64,000 nt of DNA, taken from NCBI GenBank assembly GCA_965261405.1, contig CBDHDD010000002.1, positions 558,001 to 622,000 on the forward strand. The letters are read 5' to 3'. The notes below the pieces were generated by a model. That model was given only the letters and a program-made list of their open reading frames with translations, was not told the origin of the DNA and searched no databases. This DNA is from UBA1127 sp965261405. GTDB lineage: Bacteria; Chloroflexota; Dehalococcoidia; Lucifugimonadales; UBA1127. The translations under genes and the position numbers were made by a program. Positions 35,297 through 44,232 of the stretch are shown in pieces (position 1 is the first letter of the stretch; every line of letters starts with the position of its first letter).

Positions 35297-36186
35297 TGAA
35301 GCCAGGAATTGTCTACGGATTCATCGGCGCCATCTTGATCGCTATCCTCGTCATCTCCCAGAGCTTCTTCATCGTGGACGCCACAGAGGTGGCAATCGTC
35401 ACGCAATTCGGTGAGTTCCAGCGGAGCTACACCAGCCCCGGGCTCAAGTCCAAGCTGCCCATAGTTCAGGCGGTAACCAAGTTTGACAACCGTCTACAGC
35501 GCTTTGACATTCCGCCGGCCAACTTCATCACCTTGGACAAGAAGAACCTGGTGATCGACGCCTACGCGCGCTACCGCATCACGGACCCACTGCTCTTCTT
35601 GCAGAACCTCTTTAGTGTGGACGCCGCGGGCCCGAAGGTCGGCGACATCGTCACGTCCGAGCTTAAGAAGGAAGTCGCCAGCGACAACCAGACGGACATC
35701 ATCTCCGAGACCCGTGAGCAGGTCATGGACCGTGTGCTCATCGCATCGCAGATTATTGCCGACACCAGCGGTCAAGGCGGTCAGGGTCTCGGCATCGCGA
35801 TCGTCGACGTTCGCATCAAGCGCGCCGACTTCCCCGTGACCATCGCCGAGTCGGTGTTTGCGCGCATGAACGCGGAGCGGTCCAGGGTTGCCAACCAGGA
35901 GCGCGCCGAGGGCGAACGCACAAAGCTGAGGATACAGTCTGACGCCGACCGGGAGGTGGTGGAGATCCTTTCGAAGGCCAATCGCGACTCGCTGGAGATC
36001 CGAGGCAACGCCGAGGGTCAATCCATTCAGATTTTCGCGGCAGCCCTCCAGCAGGACCCGGAGTTCTACACCTTCCTGCGAAGCCTGGAGGCCTATGGGA
36101 AGCTGTTGAGTTCGGGTGACACCATCGTCATAGACTCCGACGCCGCGCTGTTCCGATTCCTCGTCACAGCCAGAGGCGAAGAGTAG
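35296..36186 (+). CDS. hflC: SPFH-domain protease modulator HflC
   Basis: A 296-residue partner of HflK, with one N-terminal transmembrane helix (VYGFIGAILIAILVISQSFF), the SPFH domain beginning VDATEVAIVTQFGEFQ and the conserved VRIKRADFPVTIAESVFARM segment, followed by the coiled-coil ERAEGERTKLRIQSDADRE. The final residues (FRFLVTARGEE) are the usual C-terminal end. Translation is coupled to hflK by a one-base overlap. The MoxR gene begins 17 bp later on the same strand. Confidence 0.94.
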   Translation: MKPGIVYGFIGAILIAILVISQSFFIVDATEVAIVTQFGEFQRSYTSPGLKSKLPIVQAVTKFDNRLQRFDIPPANFITLDKKNLVIDAYARYRITDPLLFLQNLFSVDAAGPKVGDIVTSELKKEVASDNQTDIISETREQVMDRVLIASQIIADTSGQGGQGLGIAIVDVRIKRADFPVTIAESVFARMNAERSRVANQERAEGERTKLRIQSDADREVVEILSKANRDSLEIRGNAEGQSIQIFAAALQQDPEFYTFLRSLEAYGKLLSSGDTIVIDSDAALFRFLVTARGEE

Positions 36187-36202
36187 GAGTACACGCCAGA
36201 AC

Positions 36203-37195
36203 GTGACTGCCATGCAATCAACAAACGTTGACGCGATTACCGCGGCGGCCCAGCGCCTGCATGGCCAGGTCGAGCGGGTGATGGTCGGCAAGCGTGACGC
36301 CACTGAACTCCTGCTTGTCGCCATCCTGTGCAACGGGCACGTGCTCATTGAGGACGTGCCCGGCATCGGCAAGACCATGCTTGCACGCACCCTGGCCCGC
36401 TCCATTGGGTGCACCTTCCGGCGCGTCCAGTTCACCCCGGACCTGCTGCCGTCCGACATCACCGGCTCCCATGTCTTTGACCAGCGCACGGCCGAGTTCT
36501 CCTTCCGCCCCGGTCCGGTGTTCACCCAGGTGCTCCTGGCGGACGAGATCAACCGCGCGACGCCCCGCACGCAATCGGCGCTCCTGGAGGCCATGGAGGA
36601 GAAGCAGGTGACCGCCGAGGGCGACACGCACCCTCTCCCTAAGCCCTTCCTCGTGCTCGCCACCCAGAACCCCGTCGAGCTTGAGGGCACCTTCCCGCTG
36701 CCTGAGGCGCAGCTCGATCGCTTCCTGCTGCGAGTGCGCATGGGCTACCCCACTGTGGAGGAGGATGCCCTGCTCCTCGACCGCTTCATACGCGACAACC
36801 CCATCGAGGAACTCGAGCAGGTTATCTCGGACACGGAACTGCTGGCGCTGCAGGCAGCATGCCGCGACGTCGTCGTCGAGCTGGACGTGCGCGACTACAT
36901 AAGCCGGGTCACGCAGGCCACTCGCCACCACCCCGAGATCGAGCTCGGCGCAAGCCCCCGCGCCATGTTGGGGCTGCTCCACGCGTCGCAGGCCCGTGCG
37001 GCCGTGCATGGGCGCGGCTACGTGATCCCCGACGACGTCAAGGCGCTGGCCTCCGCCGTCTTCGAGCACCGCATCAGCCTGCAGGCGCAGACCAACCTGC
37101 GCGGCGACTCGGCATCCGCAGTGCTCGCCGAGATCATTGAGTCCGTCCCGACGCCGGTGGAACAGGAGACCGCCGGCGCGCCCTCCGGAGACTGA
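36203..37195 (+). CDS. MoxR-family AAA+ ATPase
   Basis: A 330-residue MoxR-type chaperone ATPase. Walker A is GIGKTML in LIEDVPGIGKTMLART, Walker B is LLADEINRATPRTQSALLEAM, sensor 1 is LATQNPVELEGTFPLPEAQLD, and SPRAMLGLLHASQARA provides sensor 2. MoxR proteins usually act with a DUF58/VWA-like partner to fold or activate a complex; here the DUF58 gene follows after 2 bp. The GTG at 36203 has AGGAG 13 bases upstream; an ATG at 36212 is an alternative. Probably co-transcribed with hflKC. Confidence 0.93.
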   Translation: MTAMQSTNVDAITAAAQRLHGQVERVMVGKRDATELLLVAILCNGHVLIEDVPGIGKTMLARTLARSIGCTFRRVQFTPDLLPSDITGSHVFDQRTAEFSFRPGPVFTQVLLADEINRATPRTQSALLEAMEEKQVTAEGDTHPLPKPFLVLATQNPVELEGTFPLPEAQLDRFLLRVRMGYPTVEEDALLLDRFIRDNPIEELEQVISDTELLALQAACRDVVVELDVRDYISRVTQATRHHPEIELGASPRAMLGLLHASQARAAVHGRGYVIPDDVKALASAVFEHRISLQAQTNLRGDSASAVLAEIIESVPTPVEQETAGAPSGD

Positions 37196-37197
37196 CC

Positions 37198-38427
37198 GTG
37201 GTAGGGGAGGGCTGGCTCCTCATCACCCTGACGCTCCTTGTCATCTCTCTCATCACGGCCCAGGTGCCGCTGCTGTTGCTCACCACCCTCGTCTTCCTCT
37301 CAGGGATGCTGGTGCGCATTTGGAACCACTTCGCCCTGGCCCGCGTCACCCACGAGCATCACCTCAGCCACGAGCACGCCTTCTTCGGCGAGACCGTTGA
37401 GGTCGACGTGACGGTCTCCAATCGGAAGATGCTGCCCCTGCCCGTCGTGCAGGTGACCTTGGAGGCCCCCGACGAGCTTCGCGTGCTGCGCGGCTCGGTG
37501 ACGCCCGCCTCCGGCAACCCTTTCCGCGTCAACCTGACCAGCTTCCTCTCCGTCGGCTGGTACCGCCGGATCACCAGGCGCTATCTCATCGAGTGCAACA
37601 AGCGCGGCTACTTCACCTTCGGCCCGTCCACCATGTCCGTGCGCGACCCATTCGGCTTCACCAACAAGGACGCCGAATACGCCGACACCACGCGCCTCGT
37701 CGTCTACCCCCGCGTGCTCCCGCTTCGTGCCCTCGGCATCCCCTCCACGGAGATCCTCGGCGAGCGCCGCGTCAAGCGGCAGCTCTTCGAGGACCCCCTC
37801 CGCATCGTGACGAGCCGTGAATACGCGGCCGGCGACCCCTTGAACCGCATCCACTGGCGCGCCACGGCACGGCAGGGCATCCTGCAGACTCGCGTGCTTG
37901 AGAGCACGTCGACGCCCAACGTTGCCGTCTTTCTCGACGTCAATACGATGACGTCGCGCTTCCAGGCGCCCTCGGAGCGGCTGCTGGAGGCGGCGGTGTC
38001 CGTCGCGGCGTCCATCGCCAGCCACGCCATCGCCTCGCGATATGAGGTTGGCGTCTACGTCAACGAGGCCTACCGCGGCACCCGCGAGCTCATCCGTTTC
38101 GCGCCGTCGCGTAACCGCGGCCACCTGACGCGCGTGTTGACGGGACTGGCTCACCCCATGGGCTGGCCGCTGCACTCCATCGACCGCATGCTGGCGACGG
38201 AAGGCCGCGCCATCCCGTGGACAGCCAGCATCCTCGTCGTCACCGCCGTGCCCACCGCGCCGCTGCTCGGCACCCTGCGCCGTTTCACACGGGCCGGACG
38301 CCGCGTCGCGATTGCGCTGGTCAACAACGCCGACGTGGGCGCGATTCCCAAGGACATCCCCACCTTTGTGGTGCCGCAGGCCGCGCTGGAGGGCCACGTA
38401 GGCGCGCTGGAGGTGGTGACGCGATGA
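37198..38427 (+). CDS. DUF58 membrane protein
   Basis: A 409-residue protein with two N-terminal hydrophobic segments (WLLITLTLLVISLITAQVPL and the following LTTLVFLSGML) and a soluble region holding the DUF58 core DPLNRIHWRATARQGILQTR (about residues 215-235), followed by a VWA-like fold (VAVFLDVNTMTSRF). DUF58 proteins are the standard partners of MoxR ATPases. The GTG start is two bases after the MoxR stop, and its TGA overlaps the next ATG (ATGA). Confidence 0.92.
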   Translation: MVGEGWLLITLTLLVISLITAQVPLLLLTTLVFLSGMLVRIWNHFALARVTHEHHLSHEHAFFGETVEVDVTVSNRKMLPLPVVQVTLEAPDELRVLRGSVTPASGNPFRVNLTSFLSVGWYRRITRRYLIECNKRGYFTFGPSTMSVRDPFGFTNKDAEYADTTRLVVYPRVLPLRALGIPSTEILGERRVKRQLFEDPLRIVTSREYAAGDPLNRIHWRATARQGILQTRVLESTSTPNVAVFLDVNTMTSRFQAPSERLLEAAVSVAASIASHAIASRYEVGVYVNEAYRGTRELIRFAPSRNRGHLTRVLTGLAHPMGWPLHSIDRMLATEGRAIPWTASILVVTAVPTAPLLGTLRRFTRAGRRVAIALVNNADVGAIPKDIPTFVVPQAALEGHVGALEVVTR

Positions 38428-39893
38428 ACCGCCTCTACGCCACCCTCCTGGTCCTTGCTGAGGTCCTTTGGAGCTACTCCGTCATCGTGGCGCTGACCGA
38501 GTGGGCCTGGATCGGCTGGGAGCGCCCGCCGCTGTCACTGCCCGTCGCGATGTTGCTGGCTGCCGCCGCGCTCGTGCCCGTCCTCTTGAGCGAAGGCGGC
38601 TCGTCGGCATTCGAGCGGCTTCGCGTCTTCGTGCTCCCGATTCAGGTGCTCCTGCTCGCGTCAGTGGTGCGACTCGAAGCGTTCCCTGGCTACGCATTAC
38701 TCGACCTTGAGTGGTTCAGCGCTATTTGGGATAGCCCGCAGCTCTTCCTTGGCGCAGCAGCGTACGGTGCGTTCCTGCTCTGGCGAGGCGTCACGGCGAC
38801 AGCCCCGCTGCCCGTGCCCGAGCGTCTGCACACGCGCTTCCTGATAGGCCTGTCCGTCCTGTTCTTTGCGCTGCTGTTCGCCTTCTTTACGGACAACGAC
38901 TTCGACACTCGGCGTCCGCTCTTGTCTCTGGGTGTGTTCGGCGTCCTGTACTTTGGTGTCGGCATGGCGGCCATCGCGGTGGCGAACTTGCGGGACATTC
39001 GCCGGGAGATGGTGCGGCGCTCGGACACAGGCCTCCCCTCCCTCCGCGAGTGGATGGCCGTGCCGCTGGCCGCCATCGGGGGAATGCTGCTCACCGCGCT
39101 GGTCTTCTCGGCCTTCTTCTCCTTTGACCTTGCCCGGCTCCTGCTGATACCGCTGGAATACCTCGCCAGGGGCATCGCCATCGCCATCCTCTACGGCATC
39201 ATCTTCCCGATCAGCTTCCTTGCCGGAGGCCTAACGTGGCTGTTGCAGCAGTTGACGGGCAACATTATGGAGGAGGAGCAAACCGGCGAGGGTGCGCAGC
39301 TTACGGACGAACCCCTGCTGGTTGAGCAGGGCGAGACGGTGTTGTTTTCGGACACCGCGCTCCTTGTGCTGCAATGGGGCGCGGGCGTCCTTGTTGCGCT
39401 CGTCGTCATCCTGATACTGGCGAAGGCGCTGGGCCGCCTCCGTCGCAACCGCGAGGACACCGACGAGGAGGAGGTCAGCGAGTCTCTAGGCGCGTTGAGC
39501 AACTTCCTGCAGGACCTGAGGATGTTCCCTGCGTGGCTTCTGGGGCTGTTCCGACGACGACGCAAGCCCCCGCCCATCGAGGCGCCCATGCCCGTCTCCG
39601 TCATTGCCGACACCGGCGGCGCATCCCGCGAGTTCACCATCCGCGAGATCTACCAGGGTCTCCTATGGGAGGGCCGCACCGTTGGTCGCCCCCGCCGCGA
39701 CGCAGAGACCCCGTTCGAGTACGGCACACGCATGCACCCGCTGGACTCGACGGAGGAACACGCCCTGGAAGACATCACCCAAGCCTACGTCGAAGCCCGC
39801 TACGGCGGCGGCGACCCCTCCCCGGACCGCCTCCGCTGGCTAAACCGCCAATGGCTCCGCCTCCGCGACGCGCTAACGCGGGAGGAGGAGTGA
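38424..39893 (+). CDS. Polytopic membrane protein with C-terminal DUF4129
   Basis: A 489-residue protein with about eight to ten transmembrane segments, then a cytoplasmic DUF4129 domain at the C-terminus (FTIREIYQGLLWEGRTVG, ETPFEYGTRM, EDITQAYVEARYGG). DUF4129 is normally the tail of TgpA-type transglutaminases encoded beside MoxR and DUF58. This protein has the membrane part and the tail but no recognisable transglutaminase core with a Cys-His-Asp triad. A free-standing transglutaminase lies 51 bp away on the other strand. It overlaps the DUF58 stop by four bases. Confidence 0.88.
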   Translation: MNRLYATLLVLAEVLWSYSVIVALTEWAWIGWERPPLSLPVAMLLAAAALVPVLLSEGGSSAFERLRVFVLPIQVLLLASVVRLEAFPGYALLDLEWFSAIWDSPQLFLGAAAYGAFLLWRGVTATAPLPVPERLHTRFLIGLSVLFFALLFAFFTDNDFDTRRPLLSLGVFGVLYFGVGMAAIAVANLRDIRREMVRRSDTGLPSLREWMAVPLAAIGGMLLTALVFSAFFSFDLARLLLIPLEYLARGIAIAILYGIIFPISFLAGGLTWLLQQLTGNIMEEEQTGEGAQLTDEPLLVEQGETVLFSDTALLVLQWGAGVLVALVVILILAKALGRLRRNREDTDEEEVSESLGALSNFLQDLRMFPAWLLGLFRRRRKPPPIEAPMPVSVIADTGGASREFTIREIYQGLLWEGRTVGRPRRDAETPFEYGTRMHPLDSTEEHALEDITQAYVEARYGGGDPSPDRLRWLNRQWLRLRDALTREEE

Positions 39894-39894
39894 G

Positions 39895-39916
39895 GCGTAA
39901 ACCCTCCGGTTTGCGC
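39895..39916. terminator. Stem-loop between converging DUF4129 and transglutaminase genes
   Basis: GCGTAAACC (39895-39903) pairs with GGTTTGCGC (39908-39916) around CTCC, with one G-T type mismatch. It sits two bases past the DUF4129 stop and could end transcripts from both directions. Confidence 0.5.
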
Positions 39917-39944
39917 GCTATCTAGCGCAGGCTCTCGCCCCCCG

Positions 39945-40820
39945 TCACGGCAAATGCCGCACCCGTACCTCGACCTCCAGTTTCATGGCGCCCCCGCCCT
40001 GCAGCACCCCCCGCGTCGGCGCGACGTCCCGGTAGTCGCGGCCCGCGCCGATGCGTATGTGGCGGTGGTCCGCCAGGCAGTAGTTGGTTGGGTCGAAGCC
40101 CACCCAGTCGAGGCCCGGCAACTTGCACTCTACCCAGGCGTGCGTCGCCCCGGCCGGCGTCAACCCGCTCTCGCCTTCGCCGTCGCCGATGTCCACGTAG
40201 CCGGAGACGTACCGCGACGGCACCCCCCACGAGCGCGCTACGGCCAACATGACGTGCGCGTAGTCCTGGCACACGCCCTTCCCCGTCTCGAGGATATGGT
40301 CGATACGCGAGGCGGGCGAGGTGGCGCCCGGCACATATTCGAAGCTGCCATGAATCGCGTCCAGGAGCGCCCACAATGACGTCAGCGGATCGTAAGGTGG
40401 CGACGCAAGCCCCACGCGCTCCGCAAACGCGCGCAGCTCCGGCGAGGGCTGCGTAAGCGCCGTCGGGTGAGTGAAGTCCCAGTTGGCGAATGACTCCGCT
40501 TCTGCCCGGATCTCCTCCCACGCGCCGCTATCCATCGGTCCCGTCGGCGTTTCCGTTGGGAGCGTTACCACGATTGAAGTAGCCAACATGTCGAGCCTGT
40601 CATGCTCGTGATGGATGTTCATGACGTGCTTGGTGTTGCCAAAGGCATCACGCTCTGCGTTGTGTGGCGCGGCCGGGTCCATGGAAAGCTCAAACCGCAG
40701 CAACTGCTGCCGCTCGTCATTCTGCGGTTGGAGGCAGACGGCCATGACGCACTTGCGCACCGGCCATTGGTACCGATACCGCGAGATGTGCTCAATCTCG
40801 TAACGCACTGGCAGGTTCAT
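39945..40820 (-). CDS. Transglutaminase-like cysteine peptidase-fold protein
   Basis: A 291-residue protein with the bacterial transglutaminase N-terminal domain (RYEIEHISRYRYQWPV, residues 5-20) and a core with the triad: Cys in GKGVCQDYAH, His in THAWVEC, Asp in VGFDPTN. The frame is open further upstream, but ATG 40820 matches family starts and is four bases past the alpha-E stop. It is the third gene of the conserved trio ATP-grasp/alpha-E/transglutaminase, proposed in comparative genomics to form or process a peptide. There is no signal peptide, so it acts in the cytosol. Confidence 0.93.
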   Translation of the reverse strand: MNLPVRYEIEHISRYRYQWPVRKCVMAVCLQPQNDERQQLLRFELSMDPAAPHNAERDAFGNTKHVMNIHHEHDRLDMLATSIVVTLPTETPTGPMDSGAWEEIRAEAESFANWDFTHPTALTQPSPELRAFAERVGLASPPYDPLTSLWALLDAIHGSFEYVPGATSPASRIDHILETGKGVCQDYAHVMLAVARSWGVPSRYVSGYVDIGDGEGESGLTPAGATHAWVECKLPGLDWVGFDPTNYCLADHRHIRIGAGRDYRDVAPTRGVLQGGGAMKLEVEVRVRHLP

Positions 40821-40824
40821 TGAA

Positions 40825-41796
40825 TCACCGCTTGGGAACGTCTTGGATCTGGTAGTCAAAGTACGTTGCCGCCACCAGGTCATGCAGGTCATTACAGTAG
40901 CGGCTGATCTCGCGCAACAGCGGCTCGGGGGAATGCCGTCCCTCCCACTCGTACCGCACCAGCGCCGAGAGTCGCCCGGCGAGACGATGAAGCTCCTCGT
41001 TCGCGCCGACCCCCGGCCCAGGCCCCAGCGCGTCCAGCGCCTCCACGATGTGGTCCAGTGAGCGGCTGAGCGAGTTTGGCAGCAGGTGGTCGGTGGCCAG
41101 GAGGTCCAGCACGTGACCCGCTTCCACCTGCACGCCGTAGCGGTGCATGTAGGCGTCAAAGGCATGGTAGAGCCGCAGCAGTGTCTCCCAGTCCCCGTCG
41201 AAGGAGTCGTCCGCCATTCTCGACAAGCTCAGCTGCGTGATGAAGAGCGACGTCGTGAGCTGCGTTCGCTCGAGGGCGCGGCCAAGGCGCATGAAGAACC
41301 AGTTCTCATCGCGATACATGGTGTCGGCCGCCGCGCCGGTGAAGGAGGAGATGGCGCTCGCCGTGTCGTTGTAAAAGCTCTCCGGAGAGGTCCGCCAGAT
41401 GTCGTTGATGCTCATCTTCTGCAGACGCAGGAAGGGCAGATTGAGGCCCAGCCACATCTCGCCGGTGATGCAATGGCGCATCTGCCGCGCATTCTCACGA
41501 CCCAGCGCGAAGCAGCTCCACACCGACTCGGGCGTCGACCGCTCGAAGGTCAGGTCCTCTGCCAGCGCGTACGAGTCGAACAGCAGCCCCTCGTCCGACT
41601 CCAGCACGCCGATGTCGCCCCACGGTGGCTGTCGATCGATGCAACCGTAGATGCGGCTCCAACCGAAGTGCACCTCGCGGAAGGGCCGGTCCACCATCGC
41701 CTCCATCTGCAGCGCGAGCATGCCGCACAGGTGCTCGGCCCGCGCCAGGTAGCGGCTCATCCAGTAGAGGCCTTGCGCGCTCCGTACAAGTATCAT
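40825..41796 (-). CDS. Alpha-E domain protein
   Basis: A 323-residue all-alpha protein beginning LVRSAQGLYWMSRYLARAEH, the typical alpha-E start, with conserved acidic/aromatic helices (REVHFGWSRIYG, NARQMRHCITGEMWLGLN, FMRLGRALERTQLTT). Its biochemical role is unknown; the domain always travels with circularly permuted ATP-grasp and transglutaminase genes. Here it sits between them with one-base and four-base gaps, so the three are certainly one transcript. Confidence 0.93.
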   Translation of the reverse strand: MILVRSAQGLYWMSRYLARAEHLCGMLALQMEAMVDRPFREVHFGWSRIYGCIDRQPPWGDIGVLESDEGLLFDSYALAEDLTFERSTPESVWSCFALGRENARQMRHCITGEMWLGLNLPFLRLQKMSINDIWRTSPESFYNDTASAISSFTGAAADTMYRDENWFFMRLGRALERTQLTTSLFITQLSLSRMADDSFDGDWETLLRLYHAFDAYMHRYGVQVEAGHVLDLLATDHLLPNSLSRSLDHIVEALDALGPGPGVGANEELHRLAGRLSALVRYEWEGRHSPEPLLREISRYCNDLHDLVAATYFDYQIQDVPKR

Positions 41797-41797
41797 C

Positions 41798-43231
41798 TCA
41801 GTCCTCCAACACCCAGAGGTCCTTGCCGCCGCCGCCTTGGCTGGAGTTCACCACCAGGCTCCCCTTGCGCAGCGCGACGCGGCACAGGCCGCCCGGCACC
41901 GTGCGAGTCTCCCGCCCGCTGAGCATGAAGGGGCGCAGGTCCACGTGCCGCGGCTCGAAGCGCCCGTCGATGAGACAGGGCGCCTGTGACAGCGCCAGCG
42001 TCGGCTGCGAGATGAAGTCGGTGGGGTCTGCCTCAATCTCCCTCGCGTATGCCTGCCGCTCCGCCTGCGAGGCGTGTGGCCCTACTAGCATGCCGTAGCC
42101 GCCGGACCCGCCCACGCGCTTCACCACCAGCTTGTCCAGGTTGTCCAGCGTGTACTCGAGCCCCTCCGGCCGGCGGCAGAGGTGCGTCTCCACGTTCTGC
42201 AGCAGCGGTTCCTCGCCCAAGTAGTACCGCACCATATCCGGCACGTAGGCATACACGCTCTTGTCGTCGGCGACGCCGGTCCCCGGCGCGTTGGCGAGCG
42301 TGACGTTGCCCAGCCGGTACGCGTGCATGAGCCCCGGCACGCCCAACAGCGAGTCCGTCTCGAAGACCAGCGGGTCCAAAAAGTCGTCGTCGACGCGCCG
42401 GTAGATGACGTCGACTTGGCGAAGCCCCGACGTTGTGCGCGTGTACACGAAGCCATCGTTGACCAGCAGGTCGCGCCCCTCCACGAGCTGCGCGCCCAGC
42501 TCTCCCGCGAGAAACATGTGCTCGTAGAAGGCCGAGTTGTAGATGCCCGGCGTCAAAAGCACCACCGACGGGTCCGGCTGCCCCCGAGGCGCCAGCTCCC
42601 GCAGCGTTTGGTGCAGCAGCCGGCCGTAGTGGTCCACATCGCGAACGCGGGCGCCGCGGTACACGCGCCGCAGGCCGGCCTTGACCGCCTTGCGGTTGGC
42701 AATCATGTACGACACCCCGGAGGGCACTCGCAGGTTGTCCTCCAGCACAAAGAACCCGTCGTTAGTCCGCACGAGGTCCGTGCCGCAAATGGCCACCCAC
42801 ACGCCCAGCGGCGGCTCCATGCCGCGCATCTCCACGCGGTACTGCGGGCACCCGCGCACCACGTCGACGGGGATGACGCCGTCCGAGATGATGCGTCCCT
42901 CGCCGTACACATCGCTCAGAAACAGGTTGAGGGTCGTGACGCGCTGCACCAGCCCGCGCTCCAGGATTTCCCACTCCGACGCGCTGATTATTCGCGGGAT
43001 GAAGTCGACGGGAATGATGCGCTCCTCCGCCTCCTCGTCGCCGTAGACCGTGAAGGTGATGCCCTCCGTCGAGAAGGAGTGCGTGACGCGCTCCTGAATG
43101 CCGCTGAGCTCCTCCTGCGACAACTGCGTCAGCGCCTCATGCAACAGCCGGGAGCCCTCACGAGGCTCGCCGTCCGGCAGGAACATCTCGTCGAATATGC
43201 TGGGGTCCATGTTGTAGTTGGCGAAGTCCAT
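41798..43231 (-). CDS. Circularly permuted ATP-grasp (type 2) protein
   Basis: A 477-residue ATP-dependent ligase-like protein. The frame is open to 43534, but the ATG at 43231 (MDFANYNMDPSIFDEMF) matches family N-termini. Recognisable parts are FTVYGDEEAEERIIPVD, DLVRTNDGFFVLEDNLRVPSGVSYM (quoted in part), LTPGIYNSAFYEHMFLA, NAPGTGVADDKSVYAYVPD and VVKRVGGSGGYGMLVGP, the last being the nucleotide-binding region. The family is thought to form an amide or peptide bond. It is the first gene of the trio and is divergent from the ferritin-like gene, with a 265-bp gap between them. Confidence 0.9.
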   Translation of the reverse strand: MDFANYNMDPSIFDEMFLPDGEPREGSRLLHEALTQLSQEELSGIQERVTHSFSTEGITFTVYGDEEAEERIIPVDFIPRIISASEWEILERGLVQRVTTLNLFLSDVYGEGRIISDGVIPVDVVRGCPQYRVEMRGMEPPLGVWVAICGTDLVRTNDGFFVLEDNLRVPSGVSYMIANRKAVKAGLRRVYRGARVRDVDHYGRLLHQTLRELAPRGQPDPSVVLLTPGIYNSAFYEHMFLAGELGAQLVEGRDLLVNDGFVYTRTTSGLRQVDVIYRRVDDDFLDPLVFETDSLLGVPGLMHAYRLGNVTLANAPGTGVADDKSVYAYVPDMVRYYLGEEPLLQNVETHLCRRPEGLEYTLDNLDKLVVKRVGGSGGYGMLVGPHASQAERQAYAREIEADPTDFISQPTLALSQAPCLIDGRFEPRHVDLRPFMLSGRETRTVPGGLCRVALRKGSLVVNSSQGGGGKDLWVLED

Positions 43232-43496
43232 GTCGCTGCCTTTGGCTAGTGTCGCCGTTGGTTTCAATGAAGACCGCGCTCTACTTGTGGATTCAGCGAG
43301 CGCGGGCGGTCGTCCTTCAGGCTTACCCAGTATAGCGACTGCATCCAAACCCGTGCTACGCCGTCGGCCCGCTCCCGCTTCAGCGCGCGTGTTGTCCACC
43401 CACCCCAGCGTGCGGGTTGTCCCCTCGACGCCGCGCCCCGTATCATGGAGCGCAGCGCCCCGACGCACACCATTGGGCGCGCTATGGGAGGCCATC

Positions 43497-44144
43497 GTGG
43501 ACTCAGAGGCCTTTGTCGCCGAGCTCGTGAGCATGGTGGACGATTTCTGCCGAACGCTGGACGCGTCGCCGCCGGCGTACAGCTACATCCCCCTGTCGAC
43601 CGACGACGAGCGCGTGCTTGTGATGAAGAGCCGCCTGTTCAACGAGCAGCGCGCCGCCGACCTGTACGGCTCGTGGTTGCGCACCACGCCCGAGTTCGAC
43701 GTGAAGACCCTCATGGCGGAGTCCGCTTACGAGGAGATGGAGCACGCCGGGATCCTCTCCGAGCGCATCCGCAGCCTCGGCCACGACCCCTTCGACTACC
43801 GCCCGCTGCCCGCGCAGACCGCCATGTTCAACGCCCTCGAGGGCCTGAGCGACACCTGCCAGCGAATCGCGGGGTTCGCCCTCGCCGGCGAGTCGGTGGC
43901 CACATACCTCATCCTCAAGTCCCTGGACGCCGACACCGTGCCGGAGTGGATCAAGGCGCCCTACCGCCGCATCGCCGAGGACGAGGTGGGCCACGGCAGC
44001 GTCCCAAGGGGGGTGTTGCTCACCCACGCCACGACGCCGGAGCGTCAGGACGCCGCCCGGCGGGCCGTCGCCATGCGCCTCGTCCTCTTTCGCGAGTACC
44101 TCGCCAGCCTCGACCGTTGGGTCCTCGGCAAGGAGCCCTGGTAA
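43497..44144 (+). CDS. Ferritin-like diiron protein
   Basis: A 215-residue four-helix-bundle protein. The metal ligands are visible in the expected order: Glu50 (LFNEQRAADL), E80-x-x-H83 (YEEMEHAG), Glu132 (LAGESVATY) and E163-x-x-H166 (EDEVGHGS). The frame is open to 43218, but the GTG at 43497 has GGGAGG six bases before it. It could be a diiron oxygenase/oxidase, or a PaaA/TenA-like helical protein; the substrate is unknown. It is divergent from the ATP-grasp operon. Confidence 0.8.
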   Translation: MDSEAFVAELVSMVDDFCRTLDASPPAYSYIPLSTDDERVLVMKSRLFNEQRAADLYGSWLRTTPEFDVKTLMAESAYEEMEHAGILSERIRSLGHDPFDYRPLPAQTAMFNALEGLSDTCQRIAGFALAGESVATYLILKSLDADTVPEWIKAPYRRIAEDEVGHGSVPRGVLLTHATTPERQDAARRAVAMRLVLFREYLASLDRWVLGKEPW

Positions 44145-44232
44145 CCCGGCCGTCGAGAAGCCCAGACAGTTCGGGACCCAAACCGCAATTCAGGCCCTTC
44201 GTAACGGGGCCAGCACAAAACGGGAGGAAACC

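Noticed and set aside
43218..43496. N-terminal extension of the ferritin-like protein
   Set aside because: The frame is open but Pro/Arg/Ser-rich, overlaps the ATP-grasp start on the other strand, and a good ribosome-binding site precedes GTG 43497.
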